DNA from: Priapulus caudatus
Taxonomy: Eukaryota > Priapulida > Priapulimorpha > Priapulimorphida > Priapulidae
DNA length: 39,813 bases
Assembly: GCF_000485595.1 (NCBI RefSeq)
Contig: NW_014577307.1
Location: 61,729 to 101,541, forward strand
Direction of reading: 5' to 3'
A model generated the notes under the pieces. That model saw nothing but the letters and a program-made list of their open reading frames with translations, had not been told where the DNA came from and made no database searches. The position numbers and the translations under genes were made by a program. This document shows positions 1-16,296 of this stretch, one piece after another. Each line of letters begins with the position of its first letter. The stretch's first letter is position 1.

Positions 1-1090
1 ACCACCGATCCGCTCAGCAGTCCGCATCGGCTTCCGTCCGTCCGTACGGGCGGCGCGGTCAGGCGGCATCCTCTGCCGGCGCCCCGCGCACGCATCACCG
101 CCGGCCATCGTATCCATCCGTGCGTCCGTAAGCGGCGGGCGGCGGCGCGGCGCGGCGAGCGGCATCCTCTTGTCCGCACTCCCTGCACGCTCACTCCCAA
201 TCGCTTTTCCCCGTCGCGTCCGTACGGGCGCGGCGGCCAGGCGCATCCCATGACTTCTCGCGCCCGTCGACGCTCACAGGGTCCCAGCATCTCGCTATAC
301 GTCCGTCCGTACGCGGCGGCAGCGGGCGGCGCATCCTCTGTCCGCGCCAACGCTGCACGTCCCGTCCGCGCACTCGCTTCCGTCCGTCCGTACGGGCGAG
401 GCGCGCGCATCCTCTGTCCGCGCCGCTCCGCACGCTCATTCCGGCTATCGCCTTCCGTTCGTGTCCGTACTGACGCGCGGCAGGCGGCGGCCAATCCATC
501 TGTCCGCTACCCCCGGACGCTCAACGTCCGCAATCGCTATCCAGTACGCGTAGACGGCGGCGCGGCGGCGCATGCCTCTAGTCCGCGCCGGAATCCGCAC
601 GCTCACAGTCCGCATCACTTCGATCGTCCGTCCGTACGTGGCGGCGGCGGCGGCATTCCTCTGTCCGACACCCGGCTGCACGGCTCACGTCCGCATCGCT
701 TCATCCGTCGTACGGGCGGCGCGCGGCGACAGGCACATCTGGTCCCGCACCCACGCGCACGGCTCACTGGTCCGCATCGCTTCCATTCCGTCGCGTACGG
801 GCGGCGGCGGCGGCGACGGCTATCCTCTGTCCGCACCCCCAGCCGCACGCTCACGTCCGCAATCGCTTCAAAATCACGTCCGACCGGGGGGCAGCGGCGG
901 CGGGCGGCATCCTCTGTCCGCGCCCCGCACGTCTCACCGTTCCCGCCACTCCGCATCGCTTCCGTCTCGTCCGTAGCGGGCGGCGGCCGGCCGGCATCCT
1001 CTTCCGCACCCACTGCACGGCTCACGCCCGTTCCGCATCGCTTTCCGTCCGTCCGTCTGTAAGGGCGGCGGCGCGGCGGACGGCATCTCT
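1..1090. repeat. GC-rich minisatellite, about 80 bp unit
   Basis: About 13 degenerate copies of a unit built around CCGTCCGTACGGGCGGCGG, a CATCCTCTGTCCGC block and a CGCACGCTCACGTCCGCATC block. The GTACGGG core recurs near 45, 125, 210, 305, 390, 465, 545, 630, 705, 790, 875, 970 and 1050, so the period is roughly 76-92 bp. Long open frames here are a by-product of the base composition, and no protein similarity was recognised. It directly abuts the CT-rich tract before the SUZ12 terminal exon, a join not found at the second copy of that tract near 8220. Confidence 0.85.
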
Positions 1091-1836
1091 CATGTTCGCG
1101 CCCCCGCACCCCTCTCTCTCTTTCCCTCTCTTTCCCTTTCTTTTCCTTTCTTTCCCCCCCTCTCGCTCTTTCCCTTTCTTTCCCTCTCTCTCTCTCTCTC
1201 GCTCTCTCTTTCCCTTTCTTTCCCCCTCTCTCTCTTTCCCTCTCTTTCCCTTTCTTTTCCTTTCTTTCCCCCCTCTCGCTCTTTCCCTTTCTTTCCCTCT
1301 CTGTCTCTTTCTCTCCCCCTTTCCTTCTTCAGCGCTTGCCTCTATAATGTGACTCTCTCTCTCTCGCAGGTGCATAGCTCACTGTCAGATCTTCATTGCA
1401 TTTCAGCTGTTCTCTCTTTCACGCGTGCTCTCTCTCTCTTCCTCCTTTCACTCCTCAGTGCTTGCCTCTATATTCTGACTCTCTCTCTCTCTCTCTCTCT
1501 CTCGCAGGTACATAGCTCACTGTCAGATCTTCATTGCATTTCAGCTGTTCTCTCTCTCTCTCGCATGTCCCTTCTCTCTCCCTCCTTTCCCTCTTTAGCG
1601 CTTGCCTCTCTAATCTGACTCTCTCTCTCTCTCATCCTCGCAGGTACATAGCCGACTGTCAGATCTTCAGCGCGTGTCAGCTGTTCTCTCTCTCGCACGT
1701 GCACTTCCTCTCTCTCCCTCCTTTCCCTCTTCAGTGGTTACCTCTCTAGTCTGACTCTCTCTCTCTCTTTCTCCCTCCTTTCCCTCTTTAGCGCTTGCCT
1801 CTCTAATCTTTCTCTCTCTCTCTCTCATCCTCGCAG
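1091..1836 (+). repeat. CT-rich tract and tandem copies of the terminal-exon start
   Basis: Polypyrimidine sequence followed by tandem units of 137, 137 and 193 bp. Each unit ends in a TCGCAG acceptor plus the first ~45 bases of the SUZ12 terminal exon. Unit exon starts are at 1370, 1507, 1644 and the true exon at 1837. The decoys stay in frame for about 15 codons (YIAHCQIFIAFQLF type) before running into CT repeats. The same array recurs in the noisy copy at 8562, 8698, 8836 and 9043. Confidence 0.85.
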
Positions 1837-2080
1837 GTACATAGCCGACTGTCAGATCTTCAGCGCGTGTCAGCTGTTCATTGAGGAGGCGGGCCGCGAG
1901 GTGCTGCGTCGCCGCCTCTACCGCAACTTCGTCGTCCACCTCACGAACCTGTGCGACTTCGGCCTGCTGAAGAGCTACCAGATACTCACCGTCCTGCGGC
2001 AGCTCGATCGCTTGAAAGATCCGCCGCCGACGCCGCCGACGCAAGAGCCGCGGGAGGTGGCGCCACCGGAGCCCAGCTGA
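1837..2080 (+). CDS. SUZ12: SUZ12 terminal exon (end of VEFS box and C-terminus)
   Basis: After a TCGCAG acceptor the exon gives one base completing a Gln codon, then 80 codons and TGA. The peptide begins YIADCQIFSACQLF and continues through LYRNFVVHLTNLCDFGLL. It aligns without gaps to the last part of the animal SUZ12 VEFS box (human FIADNQMNHACMLFVEN and LCRNFMLHLVSMHDFNL). The VEFS box binds EZH2 and is needed to stimulate the PRC2 histone H3K27 methyltransferase in the nucleus. A proline-rich tail ending in PPEPS replaces the longer vertebrate tail. The entry phase matches the donor at 8195/8196, although this exon lies about 6 kb upstream of it in the window. That order points to a tandem duplication or a misjoin. 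The noisy second copy is at 9043-9291. Confidence 0.88.
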
Positions 2081-3650
<1,570 letters not shown>

Positions 3651-4248
3651 TCAAAAATGCCTCCTACCTACCACTTTTCAGCCTGGGTCGGAGGTGAGGG
3701 CAAAGCAAAAGTTTTTTATTTTGCGCCGGCCGCTGTGTCGATCGGTCGTGAGAACGAAAGTTAGTGGCATCTCGCGAGAGGGACGGGGATTGTTGCGGTG
3801 AATTGTAGAAGATGGGGGGGGCGGCGTCAGCTTGTGTTGCCTGAGACGTATGGGAAATCCCGATACGTGGCCAGTCACTGGGACCGGGTTTACGCATAAC
3901 TTTCTTAGCCAGGGCCATGCAGCGTGATTTGACACGCAGTCAATTTGTAAACTGCCAAGCGCCAAAAATCTGTAGCACGCCTAAAATATTACGGCTGGAA
4001 CAGCGGCTACAAAAAATGCACTCCCAAATATTTTTTCTGCACTCCTACAATGACTCATTTCCTGGCTAAGTCTATGGTTCGCGTGTTGCACTGGCGTCGG
4101 CTACTTGGTAAAAAAAACATGAGGTGGGTGGCGTGATGACCGGCTGACTGCTGAACCATTGCTTGTGACTCACAACGCAATCGTGCTCGATGTGCAGGCG
4201 CCGTTTCCGGTAAGTACGTTCTTCCCCCGGATCTTTCGTCCTTGACAG

Positions 4249-4572
4249 GAAGCGCGTCAGGGGAGAGAGCGACCCGAACAAGCGCAAACCGGGCGGAGCG
4301 AACGCCGCCACCACCTCCGCCCGATCCCGTCGGCCTCCCCCCAAGCCGTTTTGTCGCCACACTTAGTCCCGCGTCGCCGTGACGACGGAGCCGTCAAGCG
4401 TTGCGTATCTTCTACACTTCCTGTTTTTTTCTCTTTAGCAACATGCGGGCCAGCAGACGGAAACGCCGCGCGACGACTGCATGCCCCTGGCTGCTCGCTC
4501 AATGGCATGCAGCTGTACAGCCCTATGAAGCCACTCAAGTCGCGCACAGCCGCCTTCACATTCACCTACGTG
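4249..4572 (+). pseudogene. SUZ12: Damaged copy of the SUZ12 zinc-finger exon
   Basis: Recognisable copy of the 3213-3481 exon whose frame is broken many times. About 50 extra bases lie near 4321-4371, and a T-rich run ending TCTTTAG replaces the bases before the NMRQQT codons. The CPWC codons are shifted. The donor is lost, because the V codon is followed by CC and a long T run. It cannot encode the zinc finger as written. Confidence 0.8.
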
Positions 4573-9042
<4,470 letters not shown>

Positions 9043-9291
9043 GTACATAGCGACTGTCGATCTTCAGCGCGTGAGCTTGTTCATTGAGGAGGCGGGCGCG
9101 AGGTGCTGCGTCGCCGCCTCTTTACCGCAAACTTACGTCGTTCCACCTCAACGAACTGTGCGACTTCGGCTGCTGAAGAGCTACAGATACTCACCGTCCT
9201 GCGGCAGCTCAGATCGCTTGAAGATTCCGCCGCCGACGCCACCGCCGACGACCAAGAGCCGCGGAGCCCGTGGGCCACGGGAGCCAGCTGA
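9043..9291 (+). pseudogene. SUZ12: Damaged copy of the SUZ12 terminal exon
   Basis: Copy of 1837-2080. The acceptor is broken (CCTCGAGTACAT instead of CCTCGCAGGTACAT), and at least ten scattered one- or two-base indels disrupt the frame. The order relative to the 8116 exon is right for the gene, so this probably marks the true place of the terminal exon, represented by poor sequence. Confidence 0.82.
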
Positions 9292-10076
9292 CGAGCGGCG
9301 GCGACGCGGGGGAGGGTGAGGTGGGGTCGTCGGCCACGGCTTTAGATTGATCGATGGGCGGTGTTGTTATGTGCGAGGTGAGGGAAGTTAGAATTGACCA
9401 TCATCTTCCATCGACCATCTGTCATGTTGTAGCGTTGACCTCAATCGGTCTGACTAGATGGTCTGTAGATCACTGTCGACTCATTCGTCGATCATCTGTC
9501 GATCGACGGTCCGGTGATCTGTCGATGTTGTGATCGTCTGCTAGATCTCTGTGAGATGGGCCGTAGATCTGTGTTGCAATGGCAATCCGGCAGCGCATTT
9601 CGTCGGACGGTGGTCATCGCGATAGCGCGGCGAGCCGGGCGTCTGTAGCAGTGATGAGCAGGACTGGTGCCTTACAGGTGGTTCTGTACGCTGCTGCCCC
9701 ATCGACAGTCAACTCTGTGAGTTCACGGGTATAGGTGGCAGACTAGCGCGGATGAGAGGAGAGAGAGAGAGCTAGAGCAGCGAAGTGTAAGAGAGAGGGG
9801 GAGAGAGCGACATGAGAGCTGAGAGGAGAGAAGAGAGATAGAGAGAGAGAGGAGAGAGAGACGAGAGGGGGAGAGAGAAGAGAAGGAGAGCCGGGAGCGA
9901 CGGGGAGGGAAGAGAAGAGATGAGATGAGAAGGAGTGGAGAGAGGAGAGAGAGAAGAGAGAAGAGAAGAGAGATGGAGAGGAGGAGAGAGAGAGACGAGA
10001 GTTCAGAGAGAGAGAGAGAGGAAGAGAGAGAGGAGAGGACTAGCGAGACGACGAGAGGAGAGAATGAAGACCAGCG
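9292..10076. repeat. Flank repeats and long GA tract before the gap
   Basis: Noisy copy of the GATCGTCTG repeats, then about 330 bp of GAGAGA-type purine sequence from 9748 running into the Ns. The clean counterpart at 2551-2600 is only about 50 bp long. Confidence 0.75.
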
Positions 10077-10101
10077 NNNNNNNNNNNNNNNNNNNNNNNN
10101 N
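10077..10101. other. Assembly gap (25 N)
   Basis: Unknown bases. The sequence to the right resumes in the TG-rich intron found at 4600-4876, not in the block that follows the GA tract at 2600, so the join across this gap is suspect. Confidence 0.99.
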
Positions 10102-10280
10102 CATGTGGTGCAGCGTCGCGGAGGTGGTGTGTGTGTCGTGTGCGATCGGCGTGTGCGTGCGTGTGCGTGTGCACGTGGGCGTGCGTGTGCATGTGTATGC
10201 CTGTGCGTGTGTGTGTGTGTGTGTGTGTGCGGCTACTCATAACTGTCCTTCTCTCTCTCTCGCTCTGGTTTGTCGTGCAG

Positions 10281-10431
10281 CCGCATGCGAAGGGAGCACG
10301 CATCGAGAACCGGGTGGCGGGGCGATGCAACGAACTGCTACGTGACGGCTCTGGTACACGGGCAACCCTCAGACGCTCGTCGACACACAGACCGGCTACT
10401 GCTACCGCAGGAACGGCCCCGTGCGCCCGCA
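10281..10431 (+). pseudogene. SUZ12: Damaged copy of the SUZ12 PHAKGARIE exon
   Basis: The acceptor TTGTCGTGCAG and the PHAKGARIE codons are kept. The frame then breaks at an insertion after ATCGAG, and CGATCAACGACTGC is altered. YRRNGP codons are still recognisable near 10400. It flows into the 37 bp donor array. Confidence 0.8.
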
Positions 10432-10840
10432 GCGAGTCACACAGCGTGCTCGTTATCAGTGAAGTTGCAGCGAGGTGGTCACACAGCTGCCTCGTTACTG
10501 AGGTGAGTGCAGCGGAAGGTCACGCAGCTGCCTCGTTATCAGGGTGCAGTGCTGCGAGGTCACCCAGCTGCTGTTATCAGGTGAGCTGCAGCGAGGTCAC
10601 CAGGTGCTCAGTTTATCAGGTGAGTGCCAGCCGAGCACGGCTGGCACCAGCTGCGTCGGTTTCAGCTCGCGTGACCGGCTGCAGCGAGGTGGTCACGCAG
10701 CTGCTCGTTTCGGTGAGTGCAGCGAGGTCACCCAGCTGCTGTTATTCAGGTGAGGTGCGGCGAGTCACCCAGCTGCTCGTTATCAGGTGAGTGCAGCGAG
10801 GTCACGCAGCTGCTCGTTATCAGGTGAGTGTGACAAGGTG
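10430..10840 (+). repeat. 37 bp minisatellite carrying exon end and donor
   Basis: The unit is GAGGTCACGCAGCTGCTCG then TTATCAG followed by GTGAGTGCAGC. About ten units are visible. In one frame the unit encodes EVTQLLVIR, which resembles the conserved SUZ12 segment ITHILVCR after NGP. Each unit then has a CAG/GTGAG donor, so the array is built from an exon edge. Confidence 0.85.
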
Positions 10841-12526
10841 GGAGGGGTGATGGCTTCAGTTTGTGTGAGCAGAGAAAGGGTCGGTTCAGAGAGCCGAGAG
10901 GGTGGCGTGGAATATGTGCGTGCGTACGTGGGTGCATGTGTGCGTGCGTGCCTGCGTGCGTGTGTGTGTGTGAAGAGGGCAGCATTACTTCTACATGGCT
11001 GTGTGGAAACAAGTGAGAGAGAGAGAGAGAGAGCAACAGTGTGTGAGAGAGAGAGAAAGAGAGAGAGAGCGGGGGCTCTACAGTCTGACGTTGTCTTACC
11101 AGGGAGTTTTGTATCAATATTTGTATTAATACCAGATTAGAGAATCGAAAACTGCCATTTATAATTAGTGGACGTTAGGTGACTGTTAGTAATGGTCACT
11201 ACCACCTAATGTGTTAATACTATTCTGAGTTTGTGATGTATAGTGAAACGTGGTCCCATGTAATCAGCCCTATTCTTTGTATCACCACTGCACGTTATTT
11301 CTACGAGGTGTTTTCAGACATGCTTGTGTGTTTGTGTGCGTGCATGCACGAGTGTGTGTGAGTGTGTGCGATGGGTGTGTGTGTGTGTGCATATACGTTA
11401 GTAAAATGCACTGCAAGTGGTGAATGTCTGTGTGTGTGTACGTACAAATGACCAAGTGTGCACGCAGGTGTCCGTGTGTTTGTTTAATAATAACGTCAAC
11501 ACTAAAAATGTGTATAGTAACAAAAAAGGTATTCATTTATCAACAGAGTGTTATTTTTCATAATAATAATGTGTGCATAGAGTGCAAGGTGCATTATCGT
11601 CGCCACGTCAGTTGTCAGTTGTAGACTGCACAGTTTAATGTAAGTGCTAGAGTTGCCATTGAACATTTTCCAAATAGACCGAATCGATCAATTGTGTTGC
11701 TATATAATATATATATTACGGATAATTATCCAAGTTCATCTACTGATGTCGGTACGACCGACGTATTTAGGCGTAAACACAAATAAAAATTGTGCATGGA
11801 GCATCGCACTTGATTTCTGGAACGTTGTAGTGTCTAAGTGTTTCGTCTGAGGCCATCCTTAATGCTTATATCTATTTCTTGTTTGCTATAACCATTTCTC
11901 ACTCATTGAAGCCTTCAAGACTGCGCTTTTTTTCGTCCGCACGTGTACGAGTATAAAATTCTTGCAGCTTGTGGCAATTGGTGTCGTTTTGGGCTACCCA
12001 CCTTTGTGCACCTATAAAAGCTGTTGCAGGGATGGTTTGCTAGATACTAAGAAATCATGAAGAAACGAGGTGCAGTTTGGTTCTTCTGTTTACTGAGTTG
12101 CTGCTAGTGTTCCGTTGGAAGAAATGACAAAGACCTGAGTTATGACCTAAGCTGATCACCGCCTGACAACTCGCTCGTCGTCCGTGTTACGGCGATGCGC
12201 AAATCACATGTGAACAACTTGCACAGCGAGCCTACTGCACTAGTCTCCGCCATGCTTATTTCACACCAGATGGCAAGGCATGCAGATTAGACGTAGAGTC
12301 TCTTAATATAGAGGGACTATATTAAGGGACTAATTAGATGCAGCACAGTCTGCGAGGGTGTGAAGGTGGTGGTTGTGAGTGTATATTATGATATGGCCGT
12401 GCACTCACGGAGCTACGGTGCCTAGGAAGACAACACAAGCACTGTTGTCCCTCGCCTGTTGGGTGTAGGTGAGGTAGGTGCTCAACCGCATGTGCAGTGC
12501 AGCTTGCATTTGAGAAGCTGTGACAG

Positions 12527-12662
12527 GTATGAACCTTTTATGACCTGCGACAGGTATGGACTTTATCACCTGTGACGGGTATGGCATTATCGACTTATCA
12601 CCTGCGACAGGTATGGATTTATCACTTGTGACAGGTGTGGACTTTGTGACCTGTGGCAGGGT
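12527..12662 (+). repeat. About 30 bp repeats with GACAGGTATGG
   Basis: Five or six copies of ACCTGCGACAGGTATGGAC followed by TTTATC. Every copy carries an AG/GT core like a splice donor. No flanking exon was recognised. Confidence 0.7.
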
Positions 12663-12849
12663 AATTTGGTGTGTCCTATGCGTGCATATTTTGGATGCCT
12701 CTGTTTTAAGTTGTAACGTATACACTTCTAGAATGATCATGTCTCTATACTACGTACACACTAGCGGTGATACAATAGCCTTACCCCGGATGCAGGGATA
12801 GGTCATATCTGGATGTAGGGTTATGTTACCTGTATGTAGGCCCAGGTTA

Positions 12850-13112
12850 TATTGTATCGAACTGCCACTGTGAACATGCCTCACCATTCTACCTATACAC
12901 TGCCAGTGTGAGCGTGTTTCCTTGTGACATGTACACAGCCAATATGTTTCGTTTTTTCGTGCTACGTACGGCCAGAATAATCATGTTGCTATGTTACGCG
13001 TACACTGCCAATGTGACCACGTGCGTGCTGTGTATCCACATATATATATATTCTACACTGCCAGCATGACCATGTATCCATGTACAACTTATACACTGCC
13101 AGTGTGACCAGT
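12850..13112. repeat. About 50-60 bp repeats with ACACTGCCAGTGTGACC
   Basis: Degenerate tandem units around ACACTGCCAGTGTGACCATG near 12860, 12897, 12935, 13000, 13055 and 13093, separated by TATGTACAC-type spacers. Confidence 0.6.
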
Positions 13113-13174
13113 ACTTCGTCATATTGAATCATTGTAAATAAATAGTTTTTTTTAGTGTTTAATGCGCGCTCATC

Positions 13175-13205
<31 letters not shown>

Positions 13206-13626
13206 CAGACATCTCACATCCATTACTGCGTAAGCATAAATTCTCCAGACAGTGTAGAAATACCAGCCGCGTTCGTGATGTAATTGATCGCGACTCACTC
13301 GGTCTCGGCTTCGCTTAGCTTTTAGTCTTCATTTCTATATGAAAGCAGCAGCAGCAGCAGCAGCTCTGTGATAGTTATATGATAGTTATATGGCAGGTTC
13401 CCTCGCCTCCCCCCTCAAAGTATGTAATTTCGCATGCGTACGTGAGAGCTGCCCAAAAATGGAAAGTCGAAAACTCAAAGATAGCAGTTGGAGGAGGAGG
13501 GGAAGGAGGAGAAGAAGGGGGAAGTGTAGTGTAGTGTATATTTTCGATTTGTAATTACAAGAGTACATGGGAGAAGTCTCTGACGACGTGTGTTCTCATA
13601 AGCCCATCCCCCCGCCCCGCCCCCAG

Positions 13627-13729
13627 GTTCAAACGCTATTGTTTGTACACGACTGAAGGAGAGCCGACCTTTGCTGTGACCTTCACGGATGCGCTGCTGC
13701 ATAGTGTAAAGCAGGGCTTAACAAGATGA
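13627..13729 (+). CDS. Candidate terminal exon of an unidentified gene
   Basis: A strong CCCCGCCCCCAG acceptor is followed by one base and 33 codons, then TGA. The peptide starts FKRYCLYTTEGEPTFAV and ends LLHSVKQGLTR. Codon choice and composition look coding. AATAAA near 13868 could serve as a polyadenylation signal. I do not recognise the protein. No upstream exon was found in the gene-free stretch to the left, so it may belong to a gene with long introns or be a chance open frame. Confidence is limited to the acceptor, the frame and the downstream signal. Confidence 0.35.
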
Positions 13730-15461
13730 TATCGATGGCGAGGTCCGTCTTGTCGTCTGGTTGGAATTATTCCTGTCTACAATCATATTTTAATTTAATA
13801 GTCGGTAAAACCATGTTCAGTGTGTTCAGTTTTATTGAGAACGTGGGTGCGAGTGTTCCTGAAATGAAAATAAACTTTTACATTTTGTATCAAAATAATT
13901 ATTTGAAAACTTGTCCTTCCCACCCCCCCGTTGCACATGCATCTTTGTTATATCACTAAACTATCTGGTGTAATTTTCAATAGTTTGTAATGTTCACATG
14001 CACACAACACTACCCCCGTCATCCAACCTGGACTATTTACAGTACCTTCTACGTACCTAAAGAATAAAACTATCAAACGTTCTCTGGAAAAACCTAACAA
14101 AAACATTTTATTACACAAATAATATAAATCCTATTTCATTTTATTATTATTCATTATAATTTTATTACACAGTGTTCAACCCATGATGGCAGTTCTGAAA
14201 ATATTCCGATGATTTTCCGATTTTTCGCTGATTGTGACTTACACGATTTTCAATGATTATTCCGAGTAAAAACGGAATGATAAACAACATAGCAACAAAT
14301 ATATGAAACATGCATTCGACTACATACCGCAATTTTACCTGTTGTCCATGACACTTAAACATTCACTGTCGGCGTTTGGCTGTTTGTTCACCAGGATCCT
14401 ATACCCTGAATATGAATGATGGGAATTCGCACCCGATTGAACTCCCTCTAATTGCACAGGCTAACAACAACAACGGAGAAACATCTCACGGCCACTGAAC
14501 CGGGGCCTACATTCTCTGCGACCTTGCCCTGACATTTTAAAACAATAGGAGACACCCGGACTTTCTAGAAGAGTGGCCATCACGAAGAATATGCCGACAC
14601 GTGACGACTTACGAACACTGAACATCACGTTCCACATTTTCACAGCACTTGGACAATTATCGTATAACGTTCACAGTTCCTAGCAATTTCAAGTCGCCGA
14701 GAAAGAATCGGGTTACAGAAGCCACCACTTATCTTTCGCACGGTTTATCCTGAGTGGTAATTGGTTTTTCTGCTTTTTCTACCATGGGTGGTGTGTAGCA
14801 CATAGTGTCTAAACCTAACCCAACTTCAACAAGCGATGAGGTTATGGCAAGCTCAGCCAATCTTTGCAGGGTTTGTCCTGAGTGGTGAATAGCTACCCAG
14901 TTTCAAGAACAAATAGAATTCTAGCTATGTTCTTCGCTGGACCTTCGCATTTTTCTACCATGGGTGGTGTGTAGAACATAGTGTCTAACCCTAACCCAAC
15001 TTCAACAAGTGATAAGTTTATGGCAAGCACACTCAATCTTCGCAGGGTTTGTCCCGAGTGGTGAATAGCCAGCCAAGAAGCGATGAGACCGTGGTAGGCC
15101 AGCCTACCTAGTAGTTCGACAGTCCACGATCCTTAGCAGGAAACAAATCGAACCTACACACGTACGACGTACGTCTAACAAACGATCGACACGTCCCTTC
15201 GCTAACCGAGCTGCTTGGACGCAAACACCCGCTCCATCTACAGGGATCGGGCGTGTGCCACCGCTACAGTGCGCTAATGTGTGGACTGCAGACACTGCAA
15301 CCTATAGTGATGAGATCGTGCTGTGAGTTGGGGGGAGGGGGACGAGGAGGGAGTCGCTCTATATACACAGCAGAGTCGCGGCTGGGGGCGAATCCATCCA
15401 GGCGTCGCCCGGCGCGGCTTGCATATTTACATTAAAAAAACGTCTGCCGCCGCCGCCGACG
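13730..15461. other. Gene-free stretch 3' of the ATPase gene
   Basis: No coding sequence recognised. It includes an AT-rich part and a direct repeat at 14778-15067. It contains the 3' flank of the minus-strand ATPase gene. I could not fix a polyadenylation site on the minus strand. Confidence 0.5.
14778..15067. repeat. Imperfect direct repeat, two copies of about 115 bp
   Basis: Copy 1 (about 14778-14893) and copy 2 (about 14950-15067) share CTACCATGGGTGGTGTGTAG, ACATAGTGTCTAA, CTAACCCAACTTCAACAAG and GTGGTGAATAGC. Confidence 0.8.
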
Positions 15462-15704
15462 CTAGAGGGAGCTGTATTCGAATCGCGCCGACTCGCCGTC
15501 GTCCGGCGACTCCGCGGGCGCGTCGTCGTCATCTGTGGCGCTCTCTAGCAGAGAGACGTCTGCGAGCTGAACGCCGGTGTCTATCAGCGTCTGCTGTGGC
15601 GCGGCGTCTGTCAGCGTCTGCTGTGGCGAGGCGTCTGTCATTGTCGCGGTCTCCGTCGGCAGGCTCGTGGTTTCCACCGCCAGACAATTGCTCCGCGCCT
15701 GCAC
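15462..15704 (-). CDS. ATP13A: ATP13A exon 27: C-terminal tail and stop
   Basis: The minus-strand acceptor is CATCTCTTGCAG, phase 0, giving 80 codons and TAG. It follows the last membrane region and starts VQARSNCL. A 27 bp coding repeat gives PQQTLTDA twice, and an acidic end [17 protein letters not shown] is followed by ARFEYSSL. The tail is not conserved in the family. The call rests on the open frame, the splice site and phase. Confidence 0.75.
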   Translation of the reverse strand: MQARSNCLAVETTSLPTETATMTDASPQQTLTDAAPQQTLIDTGVQLADVSLLESATDDDDAPAESPDDGESARFEYSSL

Positions 15705-16257
15705 CTGCAAGAGATGCATGTTTTTGTTTCAAACTCTACTACAGTAGAACTAGTGATAGTGAGATGCATGCTACTAGGCATTAGCGAGATGCACAAACTG
15801 TCTACCAGACTCACACGCGGCACGACGAGTAAACTGCACAGCATTACTATGACGTCCAAGAACACCACGAAAAAATAATATAATAAAATATACAATACTA
15901 TATTTTTTGTGCAGGCATGGATTATTATTATATATAAAAATATATAATAATATATACTACTACGGCGTATATAATGGTCACTCGAGAAAAAGCAAAACGG
16001 GCCTTTACACTCGTTCACTCACAGCAGCCTTGGCCGACCGGTCGATCGGCGGCCATGATGGATCGGCGAGCAGCTCCGACTCGATGACGTCGTACTCGCG
16101 CTTCTTGCGTCGCAGCCACGCGACCTTCGACCTTAGCACCCGGAAGAACAGGTAGTCGACGAAGAACATCTGCGGCGGCGGCGGCGAGGAGGGAAGCGAC
16201 GGGGATTAGACGTAGCGCGGCAACGATCGCGCACGCACGCGCGCACACACACGCACA

Positions 16258-16296
<39 letters not shown>

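Larger units (their letters stand above)
10841..13626. other. Mostly gene-free stretch
   Basis: It holds TG-rich and GA-rich microsatellites to about 11080, then ordinary AT-rich DNA. Two repeat groups follow at 12527-12660 and 12850-13110. A GA run is at 13176-13200 and a CAG run at 13346-13360. No exon with recognisable protein was found, and open frames here are short and unlike known proteins. Confidence 0.55.

Noticed and set aside
250-1062. 270-codon plus-strand open frame
   Set aside because: Arg/Ser/Pro-rich translation of the GC-rich minisatellite. Similar frames occur on the other strand and no family is recognisable.
1092-1749. Ser/Leu/Phe-rich open frames, apparently hydrophobic proteins
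   Set aside because: Translations of CT microsatellites. The only real signal in them is the repeated exon start.
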